Source: JAHRAW01 sp965243285 (GTDB lineage Bacteria; Pseudomonadota; Gammaproteobacteria; Arenicellales; Poriferihabitantaceae). From it: a DNA stretch of 64,000 nt. Where the stretch lies: positions 2,728,001 to 2,792,000 of the forward strand of contig OZ251537.1 in the NCBI GenBank assembly GCA_965243285.1, read 5' to 3'. The notes beneath the pieces were generated by a model, which saw nothing but the letters and a program-made list of their open reading frames with translations, did no database searches and was not told where the DNA came from. A program made the position numbers and the translations under genes. Positions 42,758-51,885 of the stretch are shown piece after piece (positions within the stretch are counted from its first letter, which is position 1; the number at the start of each line of letters is the position of its first letter).

Positions 42758-42828
42758 CGGCGTTATTCGCCGTTTTTGATAGCCCGCTAAACAGCGCTGG
42801 GTAACCAGCCTTACAGAGGGCTATTTAC
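42758..42828 (+). promoter_or_regulatory. Structured porin leader (porin 1)
   Basis: Hairpin CGGCG-TTATT-CGCCG followed by five Ts (42758-42777) looks like an attenuator. It is followed by a three-way fold: TAGCCC (42780-42785) pairs with GGGCTA (42818-42823), enclosing GCT-AAAC-AGC and GCTGG-GTAA-CCAGC with a GNRA-like loop. The AGAGG ribosome-binding site (42815-42819), nine bases before the ATG, lies in the closing stem. The same 70-base block precedes all three porins. Confidence 0.6.
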
Positions 42829-44298
42829 ATGAACAAAAAACTCATTGCAGCCGCGGTTTCAGCCGTGGTAATCGCGCCAGTGGCGCAGGCGGAGATGGAG
42901 GTCTACGGGCGGATTAACAACGCCATTGACCTTAATGATTTGGCCGCCGATGGCGAGTCGACTACTGACATTAGCGGGGTTGCTTCTCGCTTTGGTCTTC
43001 GAGGCCATGCCGATCTGGGCAATGGCTTGACGGCGCATGGTCGGTACGAGTTTGCGACGCACACCGACCGAGAAAGCAACAAGGGTGGTGCAATAGCAGA
43101 CACAAATGGCAAGGAATCCACAACTGGCGTGGATGATGTTCGCATCGCCACCGTCGGCCTGTCTGGTGCTTTTGGTCGGGTGGATATCGGCAATCAGTGG
43201 AGCGCTTATTTCAACACCTTCGGCACGCTGGTCAGCCCGACTTACACTTTGGGCTACTACTTGTATTCCAGCATCGGCGGCGGAGCGTATCGTGCTTCCA
43301 ACACCATCAAGTACTCCAACTCATTCGGCCCGGTTAATCTTCAACTGGATCTCCGTTTGAACGGCAGTGATGAAACCGCAGATGTTGCGGAGAAAATCAA
43401 CGGCGATGGATTTGGTATTGGCTTGAGTTTCGCCATCACCGACAACATCACCCTCGCCGGTAGTTATGATACCGAGAGTGGTGCTGATCGTGGTGCGCGT
43501 GAATACCAAGCATACCAAGCAAGCGAAGGCCGTGCTGCTGTGGCTGCTGTGGCTGCTGTGGATGGGAGAGTTGCTACGGCTGATGATGTCAGAGATAGGG
43601 TTGATGAGGTCCCTGCATATAATGTTGTTGATGCACGAGGCAACCTCCTCAGGAAGGTGGATTTAGTACCAGCAGTACCCCAGATTGAGATCAATGGTGA
43701 CATCCCAGCAGTAGATGAAGTAGCTGCAAGGGCTGCTTCACCTGATTACATGGCCGCAACTCCCGCAGTCAGCTATCAAGCGGCTGATGAAACGCCCGAC
43801 ACCGACCGCTTTGGACTTGCGCTGAAGGGTACTTTCGGCAATTTCCATGCGACAGTCGGTTTCCAAAGCCACAACGTGGATGAAGACAATCGTAGTGGGG
43901 CAGAAGTTGATGTCGACAGCCAATATCTGTATGTCGGCGGCAACATCAGCGAAAAAACCACTTGGTTGGTTGGCTATTCGCAAGCCGACAATGGCCGAGA
44001 TGCCCGTGCCGCTGTTGCTGCTACTACCCGTAACTTGACCGCTGCTGAAGTAGATGCAATCAATCTTGCCAATGGCGCACTTACGGATGCTGATACCGGT
44101 TTTGTTACAGTAGACAACCAAGTGGAAACCCAAGCAGCACGACCCGCAGTCACCGCAACCGACGATTCAACCCAGTTAACCTGGGGCTTGTATCACAATG
44201 TCGGCGGCGGTTTGCGGTTGTACTACGAAGCCACCAGCCTCGACAGCGGATCAAACGACGGCGATCGTCACCTCCTCGGCATGCGTTTCGACTTCTAA
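42829..44298 (+). CDS. Outer-membrane porin 1
   Basis: 489 residues, Gram-negative porin (Porin_4-like) family. Signal peptide MNKKLIAAAVSAVVIAPVAQA, then EVYGRINNAID as the first strand, FGLRGHADLGNGL, FGRVDIGNQWSAYFNTFGTL (loop region), NTIKYSNSFGPVNL, and a C-terminal …LLGMRFDF ending in Phe, the usual BAM recognition residue. It is longer than usual porins because of two inserts rich in Ala/Val/Asp (about 230-330 and 400-450) that are probably extracellular loops. Close paralogue of porin 2 but different in these inserts. Shared leader with porins 2 and 3. Confidence 0.92.
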   Translation: MNKKLIAAAVSAVVIAPVAQAEMEVYGRINNAIDLNDLAADGESTTDISGVASRFGLRGHADLGNGLTAHGRYEFATHTDRESNKGGAIADTNGKESTTGVDDVRIATVGLSGAFGRVDIGNQWSAYFNTFGTLVSPTYTLGYYLYSSIGGGAYRASNTIKYSNSFGPVNLQLDLRLNGSDETADVAEKINGDGFGIGLSFAITDNITLAGSYDTESGADRGAREYQAYQASEGRAAVAAVAAVDGRVATADDVRDRVDEVPAYNVVDARGNLLRKVDLVPAVPQIEINGDIPAVDEVAARAASPDYMAATPAVSYQAADETPDTDRFGLALKGTFGNFHATVGFQSHNVDEDNRSGAEVDVDSQYLYVGGNISEKTTWLVGYSQADNGRDARAAVAATTRNLTAAEVDAINLANGALTDADTGFVTVDNQVETQAARPAVTATDDSTQLTWGLYHNVGGGLRLYYEATSLDSGSNDGDRHLLGMRFDF

Positions 44299-44342
44299 CA
44301 ATGCCTCGCAAACCCATGGCTTGATATTTAAGCCATTCCTTG

Positions 44343-44374
44343 AAACCCGGGGCATTCGTGCTCCGGGTTTTTTT
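44343..44374 (+). terminator. Intrinsic terminator of porin 1
   Basis: AAACCCGG (44343-44350) pairs with CCGGGTTT (44363-44370), followed by a T-run, 45 bases after the stop. Confidence 0.85.
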
Positions 44375-44405
44375 ATGTTATATTTATCAACATTAATATC
44401 TTCCA

Positions 44406-44579
44406 ATGAAAATAATGTTCCAACAACAAAGCAGTAATCCGCTGACTGAATTGAAGCACACGCTTCGAACTCTGTCCATGATTCGAGATATGTTGACCCT
44501 GGCCAGCACCATGACAAAAGAGGAAATAATCCTACTTTTACTATGGGCAGTAACCAGAAATAAGGAAATCCAAATGTGA
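44406..44579 (+). CDS. Possible small protein downstream of porin 1
   Basis: 57 residues: MKIMFQQQSSNPLTELKHTL, then MIRDMLTLASTMTKEEIILL LLWAVTRNKEIQM. It has a central amphipathic and a hydrophobic C-terminal segment. No family is recognised. It lies just past the porin terminator; a different small gene takes this place after porin 3. No clear ribosome-binding site. Confidence 0.35.
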   Translation: MKIMFQQQSSNPLTELKHTLRTLSMIRDMLTLASTMTKEEIILLLLWAVTRNKEIQM

Positions 44580-44636
44580 ATTAAAAACAGCCAGCATTTA
44601 AGATGGGCAATCAGGGGAAAATACCCCACCCAAAAA

Positions 44637-44664
44637 AAACCACCGAGCAGTCGGTGGTTTTTTT
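44637..44664 (+). terminator. Strong bidirectional-type terminator
   Basis: ACCACCGA-GCAG-TCGGTGGT with flanking A- and T-runs (44631-44664) can terminate from both sides, fitting its place between the plus-strand porin/small gene and the minus-strand coiled-coil pseudogene. A near identical copy is at 52214-52240. Confidence 0.85.
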
Positions 44665-44830
44665 CGCCCAAACCATTCGCCCAAACATCTCCCCAAGCAA
44701 CACCAGCAGAACAAACCCCACAAATCAAAAACAAAAAACTCCGCCCAACCACAAACCAACAAACCACTCAATAAACCAACCAACCAACCAACAAACCACT
44801 CAATAAACCGACCAACACACCCCATAAAAC

Positions 44831-45292
44831 CTATGAGAGAAATTTGATGAAGCCCATCAAAGATATTGTCGAGGTTATGAACAGGGCAATCATCCACCGC
44901 ATGTTAGTTTGATTGGATGTCAAAATCTCAACAACCTCTGCTTTAATTTCAGCCCGCAAGGCAGCGGCATCTGCGTTCATTTCAGCCCGCAATTCTCTAA
45001 ATCCTGCGTTCATTTCAGCCCGCAAGGCAGCGGCATCTGCGTTCATTTCAGCCCGCAATTCCCTAATTTTCAGCCCGCACAGCGGTGATTTTTATGTCTA
45101 CGGATTGGCCTACGGCGCGAATTTCGGCTTTGATTTCGCGTTGCTCGCTTTCTAGGTGCTCGAAGCGCCATTCGATGGCGGGTACCCATGGCCATTTTTG
45201 GGTGGCTGTTTATCCGCATCAAGGGCGCGTTTTTTCGCGGCCGGCGGGCGTTTTTGGACGGCCTCGGGTGGTTTTTTGGCGGTTTGCGGCAT
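44831..45292 (-). pseudogene. Broken coiled-coil membrane protein (copy a, downstream of porin 1)
   Basis: Starts MPQTAKKPPEAVQKRPPAAKKRA at 45292 like the intact copies, then shifts frame near 45180: another frame gives IEWRFEHLESEQREIKAEIRAVG and stops, and a third (45058-44831) gives MRAEMNADAAALRAEMNAG FRELRAEM repeats and the C-terminal membrane segment WMIALFITSTISLMGFIKFL. At least two frameshifts make it inactive, though the last 75 residues could be translated as a small anchored coiled coil. Confidence 0.7.
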
Positions 45293-45589
45293 GGGGTGAT
45301 GGGCCGATGGGGTGATGGTGATAAATGGCGGGCGGATATAAATGGCGGCTAAGTCGGGCAAACATAGCAGATTGGCGGCGGCGGGTGGCGTGGTTTTCGG
45401 GCGGCGTGGGTTTATGGGGCGCATCGAGCGGACGGCTAAAAAAATGTGGATAATGTGCTTTTGGCGGCTGTCGGGGCCGGCGTGGTCGGCTAAAATCGTC
45501 GCGAATGTGTTTTTACCTAGTGCACCGATTTCACCCAATTCACCCAATTCACCCATTCCATTCATCAATCTTATAGCGAGGCATAATCT
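45293..45589. other. Intergenic region upstream of livK
   Basis: Contains AAATGGCGGCTAAGTCGGGC and CAAACATAGCAGATTGGCGG (about 45341-45385), which recur at 52699-52740 upstream of the other broken coiled-coil gene. It also has a tandem TTCACCCAA array (about 45528-45560) shortly before livK. GAGG at 45575 is a likely ribosome-binding site for livK. No gene. Confidence 0.5.
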
Positions 45590-46783
45590 ATGCGTATCAA
45601 AACACCATCTATGGCGGCGGGTATTGTGGCGGTTTTCATGGCTTGGTCGGTGGCAGGCAATGCCGCCAGCGTGAAAATCGGGTTTGTTACCACGCTGACC
45701 ACGCCGGCCGGGGTTATCGGCGAGGAAATGAAACGCGGCGTCGAGATGGCGGTGCAACATTTAGGCGGCAAGATGGCCGGGCGGGATATCGAGATTTTGT
45801 TCGAGGACGATGGTTTCAAGCCGGAAATCGGCAAGCAGAAAACCGACAAACTGGTGAAGCGCGATAAGGTGGATTTTATCGCCGGTTATATTTGGTCGCA
45901 TGTGTTGTTGGCGTCGCGTAAATCGGTGTTCGATGCCGGCAAGTTTTTGATCAGCGCCAACGCCGGGCCGGCGCAGATGGCGGGCAAGCAATGCCACCGA
46001 AATTTCTTTTCCACCTCATGGCAAAACGACCAAACGCCCATGGCCATGGGCGAGGTGTTGAATAATTTGGGCGTGAAATCGCTGTATGTGATGGCGCCGA
46101 ATTACACCGCCGGCAAAAACATGGCGGCCGGCGTCGAGCGCACTTTCGATGGCCAAGTGGTGGGCAAAGATTTAACCAAATGGGGCAAGGATAGGCAGCT
46201 AGACTTCTCCGCCGAGCTCGCCAAAGCGCGCGCCTCGGGCGCCGATGGGTTGTTCATTTTTTATCCCGGCAGCGCCGGCGGCGCCTTTATCAAGCAATAC
46301 ACCCAAGCCGGGCTGCGCGAGGTTTTGCCGCTGTATACCGTGTTCACGGTGGATTCGATTTCCCTGCCGAAACTGCAAACGGCCGGCATCGATGGCGTGC
46401 TCGGCTCTAAAAGCACGATGTTTTGGGGGCCGGATCTCGACAACGCCGTCAACCGAAAATTCGTGGCTGATTTTCGCGCCCAACACGGTCGTTATCCGTC
46501 TTTTTATGCGGCGCAATCGTACGACAACATCATGCTCATCAACAGCGCGGTGCAAGCCACCGGCGGCAATTTAGATGATCAAGATGCCTTGCGCGCGGCC
46601 TTTGAAAAAGCCGATTTCGATTCGGTGCGCGGCGCCTTTAGTTTTGGCAACAACCACATGCCCATCCAAAATTTCTACCTGCGCGAGGTAGTGGCGGATG
46701 CGGACGGCAAGTGGACCACGCGCATAGTCGATACCGTGTATGAAAACCATCAAGACCCGTATGCCGGGTTATGTAATTTGTGA
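45590..46783 (+). CDS. ABC transporter substrate-binding protein, branched-chain amino acid type
   Basis: 397 residues, Peripla_BP_6 family. Signal peptide with cleavage near GNAA-SVK, then KIGFVTTLTTPAGVIGEEM, EILFEDDGFKPEIG, FISANAGPAQMAGKQC and FYAAQSYDNIM, typical of LivK-like receptors. It heads a five-gene transporter set (LivK-H-M-G-F order). The true ligand may be an amide, urea or aromatic compound rather than leucine; sequence alone does not decide. Upstream stretch 45293-45589 is unique between repeats. Confidence 0.92.
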   Translation: MRIKTPSMAAGIVAVFMAWSVAGNAASVKIGFVTTLTTPAGVIGEEMKRGVEMAVQHLGGKMAGRDIEILFEDDGFKPEIGKQKTDKLVKRDKVDFIAGYIWSHVLLASRKSVFDAGKFLISANAGPAQMAGKQCHRNFFSTSWQNDQTPMAMGEVLNNLGVKSLYVMAPNYTAGKNMAAGVERTFDGQVVGKDLTKWGKDRQLDFSAELAKARASGADGLFIFYPGSAGGAFIKQYTQAGLREVLPLYTVFTVDSISLPKLQTAGIDGVLGSKSTMFWGPDLDNAVNRKFVADFRAQHGRYPSFYAAQSYDNIMLINSAVQATGGNLDDQDALRAAFEKADFDSVRGAFSFGNNHMPIQNFYLREVVADADGKWTTRIVDTVYENHQDPYAGLCNL

Positions 46784-46897
46784 GGTGGATGGTTTTATTT
46801 CGCTAGTCGTAATTTGCTAGCCGTAATTTGCGCGCCATCGCGCCGGCGACGGTCGGTGGCGCGCATCATTCGCCGCGCTTAATCGAGATTAAAACCC

Positions 46898-47842
46898 ATG
46901 GATTGGCACTTGCTTGTATCCCAACTGCTGAACGGGCTGCAACTCGGCTTGTTGCTATTTTTGTTAGCGGCCGGGTTGTCGTTGATCTTCGGCATTATGG
47001 ATTTCATCAACTTGGCGCACGGCTCTTTTTATATGTTGGGGGCATTTGTCGGTGTCACGGTGGTGGATGTCACTGGCTCTTTTTGGCTGGCGGCGGCGGC
47101 GGCGGCGGTGGCGGTTTTTATCATCGGCGGCGTGGTGGAGTGGGCGTTGGCGCGCAAGTTGTACGCCAAAAATCACTTAGACCAGGTGTTAGTCACCTTC
47201 GGTTTGATTCTCATTTTCGATACCCTCGCCCACTTGGTATGGGGCCCCCAAGGCGCCGCCATTCCCTTACCGAGCAGTTTAAATGGCCGCATGGAAATCG
47301 GTGGTTTTGTCATGCCCACTTATCGCTTGTTGATCATCGTTTGCGGCTTATCTGTGGCGCTGGGGTTGTATGTTTTGGTCACGCGTTCGCGCCTCGGTAT
47401 GTTGATAAGAGCCGGCGCTTCGAACCGCGCCATGATCGCCGCTTTGGGGGTGAATATCGACCGCCTGTATCTCATCGTGTTCGCCATCGGCGCCGCCCTG
47501 GCGGGGTTCGCCGGGGTGTTGATAGCGCCGCTCACCGAGGCTAGCATCGGCATGGGTAACGAGATCATCATCACCGCCTTTGTGGTGGTGATAGTGGGCG
47601 GCATCGGCTCGATAAAAGGCGCGTTTTATGCCGCCATTCTCATCGGTTTTATCGACACTTTGGGGCGTTCCTACCTGGATGATTTGCTGAAGGTGTTGCT
47701 CTCCACCGAAGCCGCCGAAAACGCCGCCCCGGCCTTGTCGGCGATGTTGGTATACCTGCTGATGGCGGTGGTATTGGCGGTAAAACCGCAAGGTTTATTC
47801 CCGCCGAGCGGCTTTAATCAGGTGCTTAAGTCGGCTAAATAA
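46898..47842 (+). CDS. livH: ABC transporter permease LivH-like
   Basis: 314 residues with about eight hydrophobic segments. LLNGLQLGLLLFLLAAGLSLIFGIM at the N-terminus and INLAHGSFYMLGA are the LivH signature; the EAA-type loop lies around FAIGAALAGFAGVL. It forms the membrane channel with the LivM homologue encoded 136 bases downstream. Confidence 0.93.
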   Translation: MDWHLLVSQLLNGLQLGLLLFLLAAGLSLIFGIMDFINLAHGSFYMLGAFVGVTVVDVTGSFWLAAAAAAVAVFIIGGVVEWALARKLYAKNHLDQVLVTFGLILIFDTLAHLVWGPQGAAIPLPSSLNGRMEIGGFVMPTYRLLIIVCGLSVALGLYVLVTRSRLGMLIRAGASNRAMIAALGVNIDRLYLIVFAIGAALAGFAGVLIAPLTEASIGMGNEIIITAFVVVIVGGIGSIKGAFYAAILIGFIDTLGRSYLDDLLKVLLSTEAAENAAPALSAMLVYLLMAVVLAVKPQGLFPPSGFNQVLKSAK

Positions 47843-47978
47843 CGCCCTCGTTTTTGGTTTTGATTACGCGTTAAATCGCGCATCGAATCGCTTATTTAAT
47901 CGCGTGTAAATCGATAGCGCTAATGATCAATTCAAATATCAACATTTAATTCACCACCCCATCATTAATTCGCCGCCC

Positions 47979-48947
47979 ATGACTATTTTGCGCCAACCCA
48001 GCGCCTGGGTTTACATGCTCATCGTCATGTTATTGCTGGCGGCGCCGGTGCTGTTGTCGTACGCTGCGCATGATTTTTATCTCGGTTTGCTAACGCGCGC
48101 ACTCATCCTCGCCATCGCCGCCGCCAGCCTCAATTTACTGGTCGGCTATGGCGGCATGGTCAGCCTCGGCCATGCGGCGTATATCGGCATCGGCGCGTAT
48201 AGCGTCGGCATTCCGGCCTATTATGAAGTGCATAACGGCTTCATTCATTTGGCGCTGGCGGTGGGCTGCAGCGCGGTTTTCGCGGCGCTCACCGGCGCCA
48301 TTTGCCTGCGCACCAAGGGCTTGTATTTTATTTTGATTACCTTGGCATTTTCGCAAATGCTGTATTTCATTCTGGTTAGCATAGATGAATACGGCGCCGA
48401 TGACGGCTTGCTTATCGAGCAACGCAGCGCCTTCGGCGACGCGATAAATCTCGATAACGACGCCACCATGTATTACGCCGTATTGGCCACATTATTATTG
48501 TTTTTATTTTTGATGGGGCGCTTGATTCGCGCCCGTTTCGGGCAAGCGTTGTTAGGCGCCAAGCACAACGAACAACGCATGCAAGCGCTCGGCTTCAACA
48601 CCTATCAACATAAACTCATCTGCTATATTTTGGCTGGCGCCATGGGTGGCGTGGCCGGTTTTTTCATGGGCAATTTCACCTACTACATCAGCCCGGAAAT
48701 GATGGATTGGACCTATTCCGCCGAATTATTATTTATGGTCATCATCGGCGGCGCCGGCGCCTTGCTCGGGCCCGTGCTCGGCGCTATCACCTTCAACACC
48801 CTCATGGAATGGCTGTCCGAAATCACCGTGTATTGGCACTTGATTTTCGGCGCCATGCTCATCGCGCTGGTGTTGTTTGTCGGCCAAGATGGGTTGCATG
48901 GATGGCTAGCGCGCCTCGACCGCCGGCGCAGCAAGCGCGCACCGTAA
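47979..48947 (+). CDS. livM: ABC transporter permease LivM-like
   Basis: 322 residues, polytopic. GMVSLGHAAYIGIGAYSVG, FILITLAFSQMLYF and GGAGALLGPVLGA are hallmarks of the LivM permease family. Second half of the channel; follows livH in the same direction. Confidence 0.93.
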   Translation: MTILRQPSAWVYMLIVMLLLAAPVLLSYAAHDFYLGLLTRALILAIAAASLNLLVGYGGMVSLGHAAYIGIGAYSVGIPAYYEVHNGFIHLALAVGCSAVFAALTGAICLRTKGLYFILITLAFSQMLYFILVSIDEYGADDGLLIEQRSAFGDAINLDNDATMYYAVLATLLLFLFLMGRLIRARFGQALLGAKHNEQRMQALGFNTYQHKLICYILAGAMGGVAGFFMGNFTYYISPEMMDWTYSAELLFMVIIGGAGALLGPVLGAITFNTLMEWLSEITVYWHLIFGAMLIALVLFVGQDGLHGWLARLDRRRSKRAP

Positions 48948-48978
48948 ACCCCGCCGTCGGGCGGCCCCGAGACCTTAT

Positions 48979-49752
48979 GTGATGATTCTCGAAGTACACA
49001 ACCTGCGCCGGCAATTCGGCGGCATCTGCGCTGTGGACGATGTCAGTTTCAGCGTGGCGGCGAATCAAACCCACGCCGTTATCGGCCCCAACGGCGCCGG
49101 CAAAACCACCCTGCTGGCGCAATTATCCGGCGCGCAACGGCCGGATGGCGGGCGCATTCGCTGGCATGGCGCCGACATCACCCACCTGCCCGGCCACCAG
49201 CGGGCGCGCCTCGGGCTGGCGCGTTCCTTCCAAATCAGCAGCGTGATTTTGCCGATGACGCTGCTGGAAAATGTCATGTTAGCGGCCCTCGGCGGCGCTC
49301 GCGTGTTCAAGTTTTGGTCGCCCTTAGCCGCCGATGCCGATTTACGCGCTCGCGCCATGCGCATTCTGGAGCGCACCGGCTTAGCCGAGCACGCTGATTT
49401 ACCGGCCGCCGCCGCCGCCCACGGCCAGCAACGCCAACTCGAATTCGCCATGGCATTAGCGCCGCGTCCGCAATTATTGATGTTAGATGAGCCCATGGCC
49501 GGCTTGGGCGGCGCGGAATCCATGCGCATGCTCGCCTTATTGCGCGAAATCAAAAAAACCACCGCGATTCTGCTCATCGAACACGACATGGAGGCCGTTT
49601 TCGCCCTCGCCGATGTGGTCTCGGTGTTAGTGCATGGCCGCCTAATCGCCACCGGCAGCGCGGCGGAAATCCGCCAAAACCGCGAAGTGCAACATGCCTA
49701 TTTGGGCGCCCCGGCATCATCCCCGGCGCCGACCCCGGCGGAGGTAGCGTGA
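48979..49752 (+). CDS. livG: ABC transporter ATP-binding protein LivG-like
   Basis: 257 residues. Walker A GPNGAGKTTLL, the signature region HGQQRQLEFAMAL (in place of the common SYGQQRQLE), Walker B LLMLDEPMAGL and the switch histidine in LIEHDME. It overlaps the livF start by four bases, so the two ATPases are co-translated and form the nucleotide-binding heterodimer. Confidence 0.95.
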   Translation: MMILEVHNLRRQFGGICAVDDVSFSVAANQTHAVIGPNGAGKTTLLAQLSGAQRPDGGRIRWHGADITHLPGHQRARLGLARSFQISSVILPMTLLENVMLAALGGARVFKFWSPLAADADLRARAMRILERTGLAEHADLPAAAAAHGQQRQLEFAMALAPRPQLLMLDEPMAGLGGAESMRMLALLREIKKTTAILLIEHDMEAVFALADVVSVLVHGRLIATGSAAEIRQNREVQHAYLGAPASSPAPTPAEVA

Positions 49753-50456
49753 TGGCGCTGCGGGTCGACAACATCGATATTTTCTACGGCAACAGCCAAG
49801 CGTTGCACGGTATGAGCATGGAAATACCCGCCGGCGCCGCGGTCGCCCTGCTGGGACGCAACGGCATGGGTAAAACCACCACCGTCCAAGCCATCATCGG
49901 CGCCTTAGCCTGCGCGCGCGGCGAAATCACCTACCACGGCGAAAAATTAACCCCCCTGCGCGCCTTCGAACGCGCCCGCCGAGGCATCGCCGTGGCCCCC
50001 GAGGGCCGGCAAATTTTCCCCAACCTCAATGTGCGCGAAAATCTCATCGCCGCGGCCGCCAACTACAACGCCTCGCCCACGCCGTGGACTATCGACTCGG
50101 CGCTCGTGCTATTCCCGCCGCTGAAAAAACGCCTCAACAACATGGGCAATCAACTCTCCGGCGGCGAGCAGCAAATGCTATCCATCGCCCGCGCCCTCAT
50201 GCTAAACCCCAGCCTGTTAATTCTAGATGAAGCCACCGAAGGCTTAGCCCCCTTGGTGCGCCAAACCATCTGGCAAAAACTGCGCGAAATAAAACGCACC
50301 GGCATCGCGTTGCTCCTCATCGACAAAAATCTAGACGAACTCAGCCGCATCGCCGACTACTACTACATCATAGAAAAAGGCGCCATCGCCTGGCACGGCG
50401 CCGCCACCGCCTGGCAAAAAACCCCCGCCCTGAAAGCCAAATACCTCGGCATATAA
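49749..50456 (+). CDS. livF: ABC transporter ATP-binding protein LivF-like
   Basis: 235 residues. Walker A GRNGMGKTTTV, signature LSGGEQQMLSIARAL, Walker B LLILDEATEGLAP. In the H-loop position it reads LLIDKNLDEL, with Lys replacing the usual histidine of LLVEQN/H, which is common in LivF. Ends 123 bases before porin 3; possibly the porin belongs to the same transport function. Confidence 0.95.
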   Translation: MMALRVDNIDIFYGNSQALHGMSMEIPAGAAVALLGRNGMGKTTTVQAIIGALACARGEITYHGEKLTPLRAFERARRGIAVAPEGRQIFPNLNVRENLIAAAANYNASPTPWTIDSALVLFPPLKKRLNNMGNQLSGGEQQMLSIARALMLNPSLLILDEATEGLAPLVRQTIWQKLREIKRTGIALLLIDKNLDELSRIADYYYIIEKGAIAWHGAATAWQKTPALKAKYLGI

Positions 50457-50508
50457 CCCGCCGCTCAACCTAATTTATAGGATTATCACCATGTTTCATC
50501 AATAAAAC

Positions 50509-50579
50509 CGGCGTTATTCGCCGTTTTTGATAGCCCGCTAAACAGCGCTGGGTAACCAGCCTTACAGAGGGCTATTTAC
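50509..50579 (+). promoter_or_regulatory. Structured porin leader (porin 3)
   Basis: Same block as at 42758: terminator-like CGGCG-TTATT-CGCCG-TTTTT, then TAGCCC (50531-50536) pairing with GGGCTA (50569-50574) around the two inner hairpins, with AGAGG inside the stem and ATG at 50580. The sequence upstream of it is unrelated to that of porin 1, so this block plus the signal peptide is the shared unit. Confidence 0.6.
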
Positions 50580-51776
50580 ATGAACAAAAAACTCATAGCA
50601 GCCGCGGTTTCAGCCGTGGTTATCGCGCCAGTGGCGCAAGCGGAAGTAGCGGTGTATGGCAACATCACCAATGCTATTGTTTTGAATGACACGGGTGCAG
50701 ATGGTGCTAATTCCACCACCGATATCAGCGGAGTCGGTTCTCGTTTGGGCGTGAAGGCATCTTCCGATTTGGGGAATGGTATGAAAGCCAATGGTCGATA
50801 TGAGTGGGCCACCCTCTCCGACCACGCTGGCGAGCCGTTCGATACAACCCGTCTGGCCACTGTCGGTCTTTCCGGCGCTTTTGGTAGCGTGAATGTTGGT
50901 CAGCAGTGGACTAGTTTCTTCAATAATGTCGGCACGCTGGTCAGCCCCAACTACACCGTGGGCGTACCGCATGGCAGCCTCTTCCGCACCAGCAACACCA
51001 TCCAATATAGCAACAGCTTCGGCCCGGTCAATTTGGGTATCGATGTTCGGCTGGATGATGATGGCGGTGATTCGAGAGATGCAGATGGTGAATTTGAAGG
51101 CGACCAAAGAGACGGCCAAGGCGATGGCTTCGGCATCGGCATCACTTTCAACCCGATAAGCAGTCTCAAAATCGGTATTGCTTATGATGATACCGATGGC
51201 TATACAGATCCAGAAGGAGTAGCTGGGACTGATGGCGTGGGTTTAACTGCTGCTGATGTTGCTACGGGTATGGGTAAGGCTGAAGGCTCTGACTTTGCAG
51301 GACCAACACACCCCACTAATGTCGAGGTCGGTGCTAACGATATTTTTGGTATTGCGGGCAAATTGAACTTCGGCAATTTCTGGGTGTCTGCCGGTTATCA
51401 AATTCGCAACCAAGACGGGGAAAAGGGGATAGCCGCTGACGGTGATGTTAATACCGAAGGTTATATCCCCGCCACCGCTGGCACTGAAAAAGAAACGACC
51501 TACTACCAATTATGGGTCGGCACCACCATCGGCGAGAAAACGTCATTGGCGTTAGGCTATGGTGAATCCACAGAAGAGGCCGATGGTCGTGCCATTGATA
51601 CTGAAACTGACCAATGGGCATTCGCTGCTAACCATGATATGGGCGGCGGCTTCCACTTGTTCTTCGAGCATCAAGACGGAAGTACAAGTTCTGGAGGAGA
51701 CGATGTTGGATTAGGATCATCAAAAGAGACCGTTGATCCAAGCAAAACCTTCCTCGGCATGCGCATAAACTTCTAA
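50580..51776 (+). CDS. Outer-membrane porin 3
   Basis: 398 residues, same family as porins 1 and 2 but the most divergent. Its signal peptide matches theirs almost base for base, then AVYGNITNAIVLND, GVKASSDLGNGMKA, FGSVNVGQQWTSFFNNVGTL, NTIQYSNSFGPVNLG and the C-terminal TFLGMRINF. The insert around 195-225 (GVAGTDGVGLTAADVATGMG) is a likely loop. Directly after the transporter operon in the same direction. Trimeric pore for small solutes by family. Confidence 0.92.
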   Translation: MNKKLIAAAVSAVVIAPVAQAEVAVYGNITNAIVLNDTGADGANSTTDISGVGSRLGVKASSDLGNGMKANGRYEWATLSDHAGEPFDTTRLATVGLSGAFGSVNVGQQWTSFFNNVGTLVSPNYTVGVPHGSLFRTSNTIQYSNSFGPVNLGIDVRLDDDGGDSRDADGEFEGDQRDGQGDGFGIGITFNPISSLKIGIAYDDTDGYTDPEGVAGTDGVGLTAADVATGMGKAEGSDFAGPTHPTNVEVGANDIFGIAGKLNFGNFWVSAGYQIRNQDGEKGIAADGDVNTEGYIPATAGTEKETTYYQLWVGTTIGEKTSLALGYGESTEEADGRAIDTETDQWAFAANHDMGGGFHLFFEHQDGSTSSGGDDVGLGSSKETVDPSKTFLGMRINF

Positions 51777-51818
51777 TGCCTGCCAAACTCATGGCTTAAA
51801 CCACCAAGCCATCCCTTG

Positions 51819-51849
51819 AAACCGGAGCCATCGCGCTCCGGTTTTTTTT
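51819..51849 (+). terminator. Intrinsic terminator of porin 3
   Basis: AACCGGAGC (51820-51828) pairs with GCTCCGGTT (51835-51843), followed by eight Ts. The same terminator and preceding 40 bases occur after porin 2. Confidence 0.9.
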
Positions 51850-51885
51850 GGTATATTTATCAACCAACTCATAGATGACAAGAAC

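Larger units (their letters stand above)
35893..42845 (+). repeat. Inverted repeat arm 1, at least 6.95 kb
   Basis: Every feature from here to the porin signal peptide recurs at 99893 minus its coordinate on the other strand (57048-64000), with identical predicted proteins and identical stretches wherever compared by eye. The first difference at the inner edge is T42846 against its counterpart at 57047; beyond 42892 the two porins diverge. The outer end cannot be defined because arm 2 runs off the window. Confidence 0.92.

Noticed and set aside
42367..42779. Trp/Gly-rich frames over the minisatellite
   Set aside because: They are translations of GGTGGATGGTC repeats in several frames and contain no domain.
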